From assembly GCA_030150505.1 (NCBI GenBank), contig JASLFS010000008.1:1-64000 (forward strand): 64,000 nucleotides of DNA, given 5' to 3'. This DNA comes from Vitreoscilla sp. (lineage in GTDB: Bacteria > Pseudomonadota > Gammaproteobacteria > Burkholderiales > Neisseriaceae). This document shows positions 44,500 to 52,822 of the stretch, piece by piece. How positions within the stretch are numbered: position 1 is the first letter of the stretch; every line of letters begins with the position of its first letter. A program made the translations under genes and the position numbers. The notes beneath the pieces were generated by a model. The model searched no databases. It was not told the origin of the DNA and saw only the letters and a list, made by a program, of their open reading frames with translations.

Positions 44500-45708
44500 C
44501 TACTCGCCTAACTCTTCATTATCAGCGGCAAGATTTAATGCTTTTTTGCGCTCTTGCTCTGCCAATTCTGGCTGATCAGTATCATCAAATACTCTGGCCA
44601 AAGTAATATGTGCTTGAATAGAGTCTTGTAAAGATAAGCTGGCTTCTAAATAGCTTTGAGCCTTACCCCATAATTTTCTGGTGTACGTTAACTGCCCTAA
44701 ACAAAGTAATAAATTAGCATCATTTGGGTCATCTTTTAACCACGACTCAGCTTGCTGTAAAATTTTATTTTGTTCAGCATCACCTAAAAAAGCCATGCTA
44801 TGACTTAAAGTATGTAATAACAATCCATCTCGATTTAGTGGGTAATAACGTCGAACCCATTGAACCGCATTATTATACAAACCCAATTGTTGGTACTTTT
44901 GTGCAATTTCCACTGATAAAACATTCGCTTTATCATCATCAGGAATGCGTTTTAAACATGCCTTAAGTGCTTTTAAATCTTTACATTGCCCTAACAACTG
45001 ACGATACGCATATAAGCGGTAGCTTTGAGCCTCATTGTTATTAATTGCACCTGATTTTAATAAACGACTGGTTAAATTCAGAATTTGCAAATCATCCTTG
45101 GTATCCAAACTATAACGTAATTCTAGTTTAACCAATGATGTTAACTGTCCGTTAATCGATTTAGCTTGTGCTAAATATTCTTGAGCCTCATCATATTCAT
45201 GCTTACTCAAAGCACTTTGTGCTTGTAATAAATAACGTGACAACTGCATTTTTTCTGGAAGCTGTGCAATTTGCTCTAGATAATGATCCCTTGCTTTTGC
45301 ATTATCCGTTTGATCCGCACTATGTGCAGCAATCATCAAAGCCAAATAGCGTGAATCACCAGCCTGTTTGTTGGCTAAAACGGAATCAGATTTTTGCTGC
45401 GCTTTTTGGAAGCGGCCTTCAAAATACGCTTGCCCCGCTTCATTTAAAGCATGAGTTGCTTGGCGATGTTTTCGTGTTCTAGTGAATGATTTTAGTCCGG
45501 CGGGAATATTCAAAATACCCACTACAATCTTAATCATTAACCAAACAGCAACCACCAAAACCACAACACATAAAATAAAAGCATTTAAATTCATGTGTCG
45601 CAATGTATCGCCAGTTAATAAATAAATCTCGCCATTAAACTGTTGTACGCCCAATGCCACAGCAACTGCTGCAACAAAGAGCACAATAATCCAAATCAGT
45701 GCTCTCAT
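44500..45708 (-). CDS. hemY: HemY-like TPR membrane protein
   Basis: A 402-residue protein with two N-terminal TM segments (about 2-20 and 40-65) and a long alpha-helical TPR region. It matches proteobacterial HemY, linked to late haem synthesis or protoporphyrin handling; it is not the Bacillus oxidase of the same name. It starts 5 bp after hemX and closes the hemC-D-X-Y operon. Confidence 0.9.
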   Translation of the reverse strand: MRALIWIIVLFVAAVAVALGVQQFNGEIYLLTGDTLRHMNLNAFILCVVVLVVAVWLMIKIVVGILNIPAGLKSFTRTRKHRQATHALNEAGQAYFEGRFQKAQQKSDSVLANKQAGDSRYLALMIAAHSADQTDNAKARDHYLEQIAQLPEKMQLSRYLLQAQSALSKHEYDEAQEYLAQAKSINGQLTSLVKLELRYSLDTKDDLQILNLTSRLLKSGAINNNEAQSYRLYAYRQLLGQCKDLKALKACLKRIPDDDKANVLSVEIAQKYQQLGLYNNAVQWVRRYYPLNRDGLLLHTLSHSMAFLGDAEQNKILQQAESWLKDDPNDANLLLCLGQLTYTRKLWGKAQSYLEASLSLQDSIQAHITLARVFDDTDQPELAEQERKKALNLAADNEELGE

Positions 45709-45713
45709 TTTGC

Positions 45714-47117
45714 TTATCCTTTCTGCGCAGTCTTCGGCTCAGTTTTGCTGGCACTAGGTTGCGCCACAGCTTCTGATGCAACTGAATCGCTTGCAACAAC
45801 ATCGCTAGCTGCTTGATCAGCTATTGCGCCACCATCAACTTTGCTACCTTCTGCCTCTGGTGTTGCCAAAGCACTATCTGGCAAGGTCATCACTCTTTCA
45901 CCCAATACTTGCTCTTGATATTGGCGAACCGCATTTAAACTATTCTTTAACAAATCTTGAGACAAATTATTCTGTAAGTTTAATTTTTGTAGGTATTCTA
46001 ATTCTTCCAACCAAGCTTTAACAGTTGGTGCATTAACATCAAAGTACTGACGTACTGTTGTTTCAACATCATCTAAATCATTTCGATACACTTCAGAATG
46101 TCTTTGCAATAAAGCAATGCGAGCGTCAATTAAACGCAGACCAATATTCTCACGCACAAAATAACTTTGCTCAGGAGAAATTAACATCGCATCTTTATTA
46201 TCAAGCTTGCGAACTTGTACTAATCCACCCAATGTGTTTTTAATTTCTTGCCATGCTTTTTTCCACCAAGATAAATTTTCTTCAGTGGTTACTGGCTGAG
46301 GACCTTTAAGTTCCTCATGTCGAACAGTGCTTTCAATCAATAAAGGTAAGCTAGACACAGCAGACTCTAATCGATCTAAACGCAAAGAAGCTGAAGCAAC
46401 ATCGACATACGGTGTATTTTGTAAATTAGCCAAATCTTCACTAATGGCTTTTTTAATAGGTAACAATTGTGGCTTATCAAATTGATTTAAACGATTCAAC
46501 AAGCTTTCCATTGCAGAACTTGCGCCAACAACATTACCAGTCAAAATCAATTGCTGATTAGCAATATTTAAAGCGTATTCGGTTTCATTAACCAACCATG
46601 CATCACGACCTTTAATAAGCTCTTGATAAACATTGTTTAAATTTTCAATGTCTTTATGGTTCTTACCAGCAGACTGGTTCAATTCCCCTAGAGATTCTTT
46701 TAAATAACCTTGCTGCAACAAACTGTCTTGTAACAATTGGCTATTTCGAGATTGACCCAATCCTGCGTCATTCATTTTTTGAGACCAAACAGTATCAATG
46801 CTTTTCAGCGCATTTTGCCCTTGGATAAACAAAAATCCACTGGCTCCTAGTGCCAACAAAGACAAAACAACAGCGCCAAAAGCCATGCCTTTTCCGCCAC
46901 TTTGCTTAATGATAATTGGTTCATTCTTTACTGGTGATGATATTTGCTGATCAGCTACTGTCTTATCAGTCATTATAGGCTCCGCTGATTGATTCGAAGT
47001 TATTTGATTGGTATTTTGCGGACTATCATGCTCAGATTCATTCTCAACATATTTATCTTGAGATTCTGATAGCCGTTCTGTGTCTTGTTCAGAATTTGAT
47101 GATTTATTCTCACTCAT
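45714..47117 (-). CDS. hemX: HemX membrane protein
   Basis: A 467-residue protein with an acidic, Ser/Gln-rich cytoplasmic tail, one TM at about 82-102 (GMAFGAVVLSLLALGASGFL) and a large coiled-coil-rich periplasmic domain. It corresponds to HemX, often mislabelled as uroporphyrin-III methyltransferase; no SAM-binding motif is visible. The start ATG overlaps the hemD stop (ATGA). C-terminus Ala/Ser-rich. Confidence 0.9.
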   Translation of the reverse strand: MSENKSSNSEQDTERLSESQDKYVENESEHDSPQNTNQITSNQSAEPIMTDKTVADQQISSPVKNEPIIIKQSGGKGMAFGAVVLSLLALGASGFLFIQGQNALKSIDTVWSQKMNDAGLGQSRNSQLLQDSLLQQGYLKESLGELNQSAGKNHKDIENLNNVYQELIKGRDAWLVNETEYALNIANQQLILTGNVVGASSAMESLLNRLNQFDKPQLLPIKKAISEDLANLQNTPYVDVASASLRLDRLESAVSSLPLLIESTVRHEELKGPQPVTTEENLSWWKKAWQEIKNTLGGLVQVRKLDNKDAMLISPEQSYFVRENIGLRLIDARIALLQRHSEVYRNDLDDVETTVRQYFDVNAPTVKAWLEELEYLQKLNLQNNLSQDLLKNSLNAVRQYQEQVLGERVMTLPDSALATPEAEGSKVDGGAIADQAASDVVASDSVASEAVAQPSASKTEPKTAQKG

Positions 47118-47875
47118 AAACTCTTCCATTCCAGCTGCAATGCAGCAAAAATTGCATCATTATTTGCTCCACAATCAACTATATGTTTAACACCTTGTTC
47201 TTGTAAATAATTACTAATTCGTGGATGAATGCTTAAGTATAACAAGGATTTCAAATAAGTATGCAATGCTATTGGTATTTGTGTAAATAGTTGTTTTGCT
47301 ATTTCTTGTGAACTAATAACCAAAGCTACTGGCATTTGGTTGTCTTGTAGTTGCTCCAAAACAAATAAATTTAATTTTTTCGCTATTCTTTTATAAACAG
47401 ATAAGCAACATACTTGAGCACCATTTGCACTTAAAGTATCCGCCAATAAATTTCGCCCTGTGGTGCCTCTTAAAATGACCACTTTTTTTTGTTGCTGACA
47501 AATTTTTTGCCACATCGGCAAACGCAAAACAGCTTCGCTGTCATGCCCATCTTTAGGAAATACAATTTGTGTGTCTGGTAGCCATTTTGCTAATAACTCT
47601 GCACTACTGGCACCAACACAAGCCCAAATGGCTTTCGTTTGTACATTAACCAGATGAGGCATAACCATACTGACTGCACTGGGACTGACAACAAAAACGA
47701 CGTCTGCCTGACTAACTGCTTCTTGCATTAAACCAATCTGCTCATCCAACAACTGCATTTCAATTGGGCAAAAAGAAACTGCTTGCCAACCTTGCTGATA
47801 GGCATTTTCAACCAATGTTTGACTCAACGCCTCTGGTCGAGTAATCAATAAAGTTGGCAAAAATTTCAGTTGCAT
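47114..47875 (-). CDS. hemD: Uroporphyrinogen-III synthase HemD
   Basis: A 253-residue enzyme that cyclises hydroxymethylbilane with D-ring inversion. LLITRPEALSQTLVENA opens the first domain, and VVILRGTTGRNLLADTLSANG (second domain) is the best conserved block. HemD is poorly conserved, so context (hemC-hemD-hemX) adds weight. The start at 47875 is used because the longer frame overlaps hemC. Confidence 0.92.
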   Translation of the reverse strand: MQLKFLPTLLITRPEALSQTLVENAYQQGWQAVSFCPIEMQLLDEQIGLMQEAVSQADVVFVVSPSAVSMVMPHLVNVQTKAIWACVGASSAELLAKWLPDTQIVFPKDGHDSEAVLRLPMWQKICQQQKKVVILRGTTGRNLLADTLSANGAQVCCLSVYKRIAKKLNLFVLEQLQDNQMPVALVISSQEIAKQLFTQIPIALHTYLKSLLYLSIHPRISNYLQEQGVKHIVDCGANNDAIFAALQLEWKSL

Positions 47876-47879
47876 AATA

Positions 47880-48827
47880 TCAATTATTTTCCGCCAAAAC
47901 ATCAGCAATTAGCTCTTCAGCTCCATCATTGGCCAACTGTTTAGCTACCGCTCGACCCAATGCATCTGCATAACGTGATGGGCTTGAAGCTTCCGCATTC
48001 ATTAAGATTGAGCCATCTGGGTGACCAACCAATCCACGCAAATAAACTGTATCATCTTCAATCGTTGCATAAGCTGCTAATGGCACTTGGCAACTACCAC
48101 CTAAGGCACGAGCCAATGCTCTCTCTGCGGTCACACAAGCAGCTGTTTGTGCATGATTTAATGGCGACAACAATTCTGTTAACCACTCAGCTTCTGTGCT
48201 GGCAATCTCAATCCCCAAAGCACCTTGCCCTGCTGCTGGTAAACTATCTTCTGCTGGCAATAAGGCCTTAATTCTATCCGCCAATTCCAAACGCTCAAGC
48301 CCTGCTGCAGCCAAAATAATAGCCTGATATTGCCCTTCATCTAATTTTCTCAACCGTGTTTGCACATTGCCACGCAATGGCTTGATATCCAAATGAGGAA
48401 ATCTTGCCCGCAATTGAGCCTCTCGACGCAAGCTTGATGTTCCAACAATGGCACCAGCTGGCAAATCTTCTAATCGATTAAAATCATTAGAAACAAATGC
48501 ATCTAAAGGATTTGCTCGCTCAGTAATAGCAGCTAGCTCAAAACCATCAGGCAACTGCATTGGTACGTCTTTAATAGAATGAACAGCCAAATGAGCACGC
48601 CCGTCTAATAAAGCTTGTTCTAGCTCTTTAACGAATAAACCCTTACCGCCAATTTTAGACAATGTCCTATCTAAGATTTGATCACCCTGTGTTGTCATTC
48701 CCAAGATACTAATCTTTAAATCTGGGTACAACGCTTGTAATCGTGCTTGAATATGCTCAGCTTGCCACATTGCCAATAAACTTTCACGGCTCGCAATTAC
48801 CAACTCTTTTGAACTCATGTTTGACAT
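47880..48827 (-). CDS. hemC: Porphobilinogen deaminase HemC
   Basis: About 315 residues; polymerises four porphobilinogens to hydroxymethylbilane. It opens ELVIASRESLLAMWQAEHIQ. Catalytic and binding blocks: HSIKDVPMQLPDGF, GTSSLRREAQL, RGNVQTRLRKL. The dipyrromethane cofactor Cys lies in ALGGSCQVPLAAYA at about residue 240. Three ATGs are possible; 48827 has GGGA upstream at reasonable spacing. First gene of the hem operon. Confidence 0.95.
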   Translation of the reverse strand: MSNMSSKELVIASRESLLAMWQAEHIQARLQALYPDLKISILGMTTQGDQILDRTLSKIGGKGLFVKELEQALLDGRAHLAVHSIKDVPMQLPDGFELAAITERANPLDAFVSNDFNRLEDLPAGAIVGTSSLRREAQLRARFPHLDIKPLRGNVQTRLRKLDEGQYQAIILAAAGLERLELADRIKALLPAEDSLPAAGQGALGIEIASTEAEWLTELLSPLNHAQTAACVTAERALARALGGSCQVPLAAYATIEDDTVYLRGLVGHPDGSILMNAEASSPSRYADALGRAVAKQLANDGAEELIADVLAENN

Positions 48828-48984
48828 CAATCCCATTGCATTTAGAAAAATACAAAATTAAAAAATAATAACTCCATTTTAGCATATCTTAGTTTTGGCT
48901 TTTCAATTCTATCAATTAACTAAAATGAATTGACTGAAACAATCTGTCTATTAATAGCAAATTATCTGTCTATTTCCCGTTCAA

Positions 48985-49016
48985 AAAAAACCACTTAAAC
49001 ATTTTAAGTGGTTTTT
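48985..49016 (-). terminator. Terminator of the GNAT gene
   Basis: Stem AAAAAACCACTTAAA / TTAAGTGGTTTTT with short loop, 12 bp beyond the acetyltransferase stop. Confidence 0.88.
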
Positions 49017-49027
49017 AAATAAAACTT

Positions 49028-49552
49028 TTAGAAAGTTTGGCGCATTTCAATCATATTACGAATTTTAATATCACCCTTTGGCTCTTTAAACTCTCTATAA
49101 AAAGTAAAGCCTAACTTTTCTGAAATATGTATACTTTCTGGATTTTCTTTCTCAACATTATAACTAACATAGCTCAAGCCCATCTGATCCTTAGCAAAGC
49201 TGACTAAGCCTCTCACTGCTTCAGTACCATAACCTAATCCATGTGCAGCAGATTTCAACCATATTCCCAAACAAGCTGATTCGGAATCAATAGCGTGTAA
49301 ACCACAACATCCTATAAATTCATCATTATTCTGGCTCAAAATCATCATTGCCATTTCTTTTCCAGCAATCAATTGTTGTTTTGCAAAATCAATAAATCCT
49401 TGCGTGCCTTCTACGGTGCTAGCGCGGTCAAATGGTAGAAATTCTGTTACCTCAGGCGTTGATTCATTCCAAATATCAAATTTATAGTTTTCATTGACTG
49501 GCACCAGTTTCAAACGCTCAGTTAAAATTTCCATATCCGCATGTAAAATCAT
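49028..49552 (-). CDS. GNAT-family N-acetyltransferase (RimJ/RimL-like)
   Basis: About 174 residues. It begins MILHADMEILTERLKLVPVN, has the acetyl-CoA loop ALGYG-type segment AHGLGYGTEAVRGLVSFA at about residue 112, and ends with VEKENPESIHISEKLGFTFYR, the standard RimJ/RimL GNAT pattern. The frame opens at 49603, but GGAA six bases before the ATG at 49552 makes the shorter start preferable. Acceptor substrate unknown. Confidence 0.85.
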   Translation of the reverse strand: MILHADMEILTERLKLVPVNENYKFDIWNESTPEVTEFLPFDRASTVEGTQGFIDFAKQQLIAGKEMAMMILSQNNDEFIGCCGLHAIDSESACLGIWLKSAAHGLGYGTEAVRGLVSFAKDQMGLSYVSYNVEKENPESIHISEKLGFTFYREFKEPKGDIKIRNMIEMRQTF

Positions 49553-49607
49553 TGTATTTTCCAATTGTTGCAAACACTTAGGTGATGCATTTAATTTATT
49601 CATAACA

Positions 49608-49625
49608 AGCTAAGCGCGCTTAGCT
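49608..49625. repeat. 18-bp perfect palindrome upstream of the GNAT gene
   Basis: AGCTAAGCGCGCTTAGCT reads identically on both strands. It lies 56 bp before the preferred GNAT start and has no T run, so it is not an intrinsic terminator. It may be an operator for a dimeric regulator; this is inference. Confidence 0.5.
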
Positions 49626-49813
49626 GAAGCCGCATTTTAGAGAAATGGTTTTTTATTGTCAAAAACCAAATTTGCTATTTTAGTTATCTGCATCAAACTG
49701 CTATATTTATAAAAAAAATGATTATCCTGTATGATTAATCTTATAACCAAAGGCATTTTGGTTTAATCGGCTAAATTTAGCCAGTCACCCTTTTTTTCTA
49801 ATAGGAGACATTA

Positions 49814-50461
49814 ATGAAGTTATTTATTTATGAACACTGTCCGTTTTGCATCAAAGCGCGAATGATTTTTGGTCTAACAAAAACACCTGTTGAACTTATC
49901 TATCTAGCCAACGATGATGAAGAAACGCCTATCAAGATGATTGGTGCAAAAATGGTTCCTATTTTAGAAAAAGATGATGGAACATTCATGCCAGAAAGCA
50001 TGGATATCGTCCATTATATTAACGATATGCAAAAGCATAGTGTTTTTAAAACTGAGCCAACAGAAGAAATCGCCAATTGGATAAAAGAAACTTTTCCAAT
50101 CATGCATAAATTAGTGATGCCTCGAAATGTATTGTGTGACTTCGAAGAATTCAAAACTCAATCGTCTAAAGATTACTACCAACATAAAAAAGAAGATTAT
50201 ATTGGCCCTTTTGCGGATGCAATGGCAAAAACACCTGAATATTCACAACAAATAAAAGAAAAACTCAATGAACTTGCTGATTTAATGAAGTCAGAACAGA
50301 GCATTCATGCTGAGTTATCTGAAGATGATATTCATGTTTTCGCAATATTGCGTGGTCTGACTTTGGTTAAAGGCTTAGAATTCCCAAACAAAGTACAAGC
50401 CTATATGGAATCGATGGCAAAACAATCGAACATACCATTAGCTTTTAATTTTGCCGTATAA
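49814..50461 (+). CDS. grxB: Glutaredoxin 2 (GrxB)
   Basis: A 215-residue GST-like glutaredoxin. N-terminal redox site CPFC (Cys9, Cys12) in MKLFIYEHCPFCIKARMIF, followed by MVPILEKDDGTFMPESMDIV, the cis-Pro/GSH region. The C-terminal helical domain is as in E. coli Grx2 (215 aa). It reduces protein or glutathione mixed disulfides. SD AGGAGA. Confidence 0.95.
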   Translation: MKLFIYEHCPFCIKARMIFGLTKTPVELIYLANDDEETPIKMIGAKMVPILEKDDGTFMPESMDIVHYINDMQKHSVFKTEPTEEIANWIKETFPIMHKLVMPRNVLCDFEEFKTQSSKDYYQHKKEDYIGPFADAMAKTPEYSQQIKEKLNELADLMKSEQSIHAELSEDDIHVFAILRGLTLVKGLEFPNKVQAYMESMAKQSNIPLAFNFAV

Positions 50462-50511
50462 AACACTTGATACCGATAAGGCTTAATGTCCTAATTCGAT
50501 TTTAAATTTAA

Positions 50512-50557
50512 AGAGCACTTCTTTGACTAACCCCCAACTCAATGAAGTGCTTTTTTT
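50512..50557 (+). terminator. Terminator after grxB
   Basis: Stem AGCACTTC / GAAGTGCT (extended by flanking A/T pairs) with a large C-rich loop and seven T, about 50 bp beyond grxB. Confidence 0.75.
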
Positions 50558-50717
50558 ATGACAAAGCAAATCAATATCCTAATAAAGCAAATTACATCAG
50601 AGTTTAGATAAGCAAGGTTGATTAAAGCCTTCATCCATAGCAATAAAATCAATAATAAACCTGCTCAATCTACTGAATCAATGGCATAATGACCAATTTT
50701 CAAGGTATTACTTAATT

Positions 50718-51017
50718 ATGATTGATGCGCTAATTGCCGGTAAAGTGACTGTTGAGCCAAGTAAAAGACTAGGACAAAATAACCATTCTTTTGTAACCAC
50801 TCGTTTAAATGCGGTTAGCCAAAATGGCGATGTGATTACTGTCAACGTAATTGCATTTGATGATAACGTCAAAGAAACTTTATTATTACTAAAAGAAGGT
50901 GATAGCGTTTCAATCAGCGGTCATTTAAACCCTAAAGTTTGGAGCAACAAAGAAGGCATGGTAAAACCTATGCTAGACATGATTGCCAAACGAGTGATTA
51001 GCTTATTCGACATTTAA
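50718..51017 (+). CDS. Small OB-fold ssDNA-binding protein (SSB/PriB-like)
   Basis: A 99-residue protein that opens MIDALIAGKVTVEPSKRLG and contains FVTTRLNAV, VNVIAFDDNVKETLLLL and GDSVSISGHLNPKVW, the beta-strand pattern of a single OB fold as in SSB. It lacks the linker and acidic tip. It is not in an rpsF-rpsR context, so it is probably not primosomal PriB itself. A helper or SSB-like DNA-binding role is inferred. Confidence 0.75.
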   Translation: MIDALIAGKVTVEPSKRLGQNNHSFVTTRLNAVSQNGDVITVNVIAFDDNVKETLLLLKEGDSVSISGHLNPKVWSNKEGMVKPMLDMIAKRVISLFDI

Positions 51018-51142
51018 GAATATTTGCTGACTTTTCTGAAGAATTAACCTTCCTGCACCTCAAGTAATATTCAAAACAATCTACTTTTTAATAAAAGTAT
51101 GCATGGTATTTTGGCTTTTCTTAAAAAGCCAATGAGTTTAAT

Positions 51143-51174
51143 TAAAGTCGTTTGAACTTACACAAACGACTTTA
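51143..51174 (+). terminator. Candidate terminator hairpin after the OB-fold gene
   Basis: Arms TAAAGTCGTTTG / CAAACGACTTTA with an 8-nt loop. There is little T run directly after it, so termination efficiency is doubtful. Confidence 0.5.
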
Positions 51175-51197
51175 GCAAACCATTTTTATTTGATTGT

Positions 51198-51209
51198 TAC
51201 AGGCAGCCT
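51198..51209 (-). repeat. Near-match DNA uptake sequence (one mismatch)
   Basis: The minus strand reads AGGCTGCCTGTA, one change from the 12-mer, with the same upstream AT extension and the same TATCTTA plus-strand flank as the copy at 4808. It may be a decayed or functional variant. Confidence 0.5.
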
Positions 51210-51464
51210 ATCTTAAACAAAATCATTAACGCTACTTTTACTTTACCCTTTTTGATAATTTTCGAGTTGCAATGCGTATAGCTGCGATAAACTTTTCTTT
51301 TGTTAATTGGTATCAAATATCCATTTGTAAACTTTCAATGTAAATATCATTAACATACATAAATGATAGTTTTGAGATAAGTAAATTGAATATGACAATG
51401 ATAAATAGCTTCAGATTAAAGATACGATGAAGATACAACAGAATATTTTGTGAAATGTATAGGC

Positions 51465-51494
51465 AAAAAAATACCGCAAAATGCGGTTTTTTAT
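51465..51494 (-). terminator. Terminator of the tRNA-Phe pair
   Basis: In the minus-strand sense ACCGCA...TGCGGT with seven T, directly after the 3' CCA end of the downstream tRNA. Confidence 0.85.
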
Positions 51495-51497
51495 AAA

Positions 51498-51573
51498 TGG
51501 TGGCCAGAGGCGGGATCGAACCGCCGACACACGGATTTTCAATCCGTTGCTCTACCGACTGAGCTATCTGGCC
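51498..51573 (-). tRNA. tRNA-Phe (GAA), copy 2
   Basis: A 76-nt tRNA read on the minus strand: 5' GGCCAGA acceptor pairs with TCTGGCC. The D-loop stem is GCTC...GAGC, the anticodon stem-loop GGATTGAAAATCC gives anticodon GAA, the T arm is GGCGGTTCGATCCCGCC, and CCA is encoded at the 3' end. Identical to the copy at 51612-51687, which lies upstream in the same transcript. Confidence 0.96.
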
Positions 51574-51611
51574 ATACATATCTCATTACATAATTACCAT
51601 TGTATTTCAAA

Positions 51612-51687
51612 TGGTGGCCAGAGGCGGGATCGAACCGCCGACACACGGATTTTCAATCCGTTGCTCTACCGACTGAGCTATCTGGCC
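51612..51687 (-). tRNA. tRNA-Phe (GAA), copy 1
   Basis: Same 76-nt sequence as the other copy, 38 bp away. It is promoter-proximal: a TTGCCA-17-TTTAAT promoter lies at 51706-51734. Anticodon GAA and encoded CCA are present. Confidence 0.96.
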
Positions 51688-51705
51688 ATCGGTAATGAGA
51701 TGCGT

Positions 51706-51734
51706 ATTAAAACAAATTTAAGCCATTTTGGCAA
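51706..51734 (-). promoter_or_regulatory. Promoter of the tRNA-Phe pair
   Basis: The minus strand reads TTGCCA, 17 bp, TTTAAT, about 19 bp before the first tRNA nucleotide, at the right distance for a short 5' leader removed by RNase P. Confidence 0.65.
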
Positions 51735-51813
51735 GTATTTCGTCCATTTATTTTAAACAAGAAAAATAAGTCATTATTTTATCAACATATAAATAAATTA
51801 TTTTATGAAGTAT

Positions 51814-52752
51814 TTATGACTCTTTTCTCAATTCCTTCGGTAGAACAAACACAATACTTTCTTCCACTCCATCTAATTCAACCATGGTTTGATGTCCCCA
51901 TGCTTGTATTTGTGCAATAACTTCTTGAATCAAGACTTCAGGAGCAGATGCACCAGCTGTAATACCAATACTGTTTTTATTTTGAAACCATTCTGCTTGT
52001 AAATAACTTGCATTATCGACCATGTAAGCATCAACTCCTCGTAAAGCTGCTACTTCGCGTAAGCGATTGCTATTCGAACTGTTTGGAGAGCCAACAACAA
52101 TGATAATATCGCAGCTTTCTGTGAGCTTTTTAACTGCATCTTGACGGTTTTGTGTTGCGTAACAAATATCTTCTTTATTAGGGCTTTTAATTTCTGGGAA
52201 GCGAGCTTTTAAGGCATCAATGATGTCTTGTGTTTCATCGACAGAAAGTGTTGTTTGACTAACATGAGCCAATTTAGATTCATCAACCACTTCAAGGGCT
52301 GCGACATCATCAACGGTCTCGACCAATAACATACCGCCATCACGTACCTGCCCCATCGTCCCCTCTACTTCAGGATGTCCTTTATGGCCAATCATGATGA
52401 TTTGGTAATTTTCTTCATTCAATCGTTGCACTTGTTTATGAACTTTGGTTACCAAGGGACAAGTAGCATCAAATATTTTAAAACCTCGGCGGATTGCTTC
52501 TTCCTGTACTTCTAGCGAAACACCATGAGCGGAATAAATTAAAATTGAATCTTCGGGAACATCAGACAATTCCTCAATAAAAATAGCGCCTTTATCACGC
52601 AAATTATCCACAACAAATTTATTGTGAACAACTTCATGACGAACATAAATAGGTGCGCCAAATTCTTCTAATGCTCGTTCAACAATGCTAATCGCTCGGT
52701 CTACTCCAGCACAAAAACCTCGAGGATTAGCTAATTGAATGGTTTTTTCCAT
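51814..52752 (-). CDS. ispH: 4-hydroxy-3-methylbut-2-enyl diphosphate reductase IspH
   Basis: A 312-residue [4Fe-4S] enzyme, last step of the MEP isoprenoid pathway. Cluster cysteines are in NPRGFCAGV (N-terminus), FDATCPLVTK and DICYATQNRQ; the substrate His residues are in VRHEVVHNK and GHKGHPEV. The start at 52752 follows AGAGAAG; the frame extends 11 codons further without an SD. Separated from lspA by a DUS-containing hairpin. Confidence 0.96.
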   Translation of the reverse strand: MEKTIQLANPRGFCAGVDRAISIVERALEEFGAPIYVRHEVVHNKFVVDNLRDKGAIFIEELSDVPEDSILIYSAHGVSLEVQEEAIRRGFKIFDATCPLVTKVHKQVQRLNEENYQIIMIGHKGHPEVEGTMGQVRDGGMLLVETVDDVAALEVVDESKLAHVSQTTLSVDETQDIIDALKARFPEIKSPNKEDICYATQNRQDAVKKLTESCDIIIVVGSPNSSNSNRLREVAALRGVDAYMVDNASYLQAEWFQNKNSIGITAGASAPEVLIQEVIAQIQAWGHQTMVELDGVEESIVFVLPKELRKES

Positions 52753-52785
52753 ATCACTTCTCTTTACGCATTTTAAAAGATACAT

Positions 52786-52815
52786 AAAAAAAGCTGCCCT
52801 TCAGGCAGCCTTTGA
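52786..52815 (-). terminator. DUS-containing intrinsic terminator between lspA and ispH
   Basis: The minus strand reads AAA-G-GCTGCC-TGAAG-GGCAGC-TTTTTTT, a stem-loop with a seven-T run. The left arm and loop are the DUS AGGCTGCCTGAA (52800-52811). It lies 8 bp after the lspA stop and 34 bp before the ispH start, so it may attenuate ispH. Confidence 0.75.
52800..52811 (-). repeat. DNA uptake sequence within a terminator
   Basis: Exact AGGCTGCCTGAA on the minus strand, forming the left arm and loop of the lspA terminator. DUS-built terminators are a known neisserial pattern, usually with a second inverted DUS; here only GGCAGC forms the partner arm. Confidence 0.75.
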
Positions 52816-52822
52816 ATTTAGA

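Larger units (their letters stand above)
51018..51464. other. Intergenic region with two hairpins and a near-DUS
   Basis: No gene is supported. It holds an imperfect hairpin TTGGCTTTT/AAAAGCCAA at 51111-51132 and a 12-bp-arm hairpin at 51143-51174 that may end the OB-fold gene. A DUS-like 12-mer with one mismatch lies at 51198-51209. The remainder, about 51210-51464, is featureless AT-rich sequence. Confidence 0.5.

Noticed and set aside
45714..47117. HemX as an active uroporphyrinogen-III methyltransferase
   Set aside because: The protein is a bitopic coiled-coil protein with no SAM-binding motif; the common database name is misleading.
51612..51687. tRNA-Phe genes as attachment site of an integrated element
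   Set aside because: No integrase gene and no displaced 3' tRNA fragment are visible on either side; the doubled gene is full length in both copies.
51313..51756. Open frames whose products share a repeated block GGQRRDRTADTRIFNP
   Set aside because: The repetition is the translation of the two tRNA-Phe genes read in the wrong sense; no protein is encoded there.
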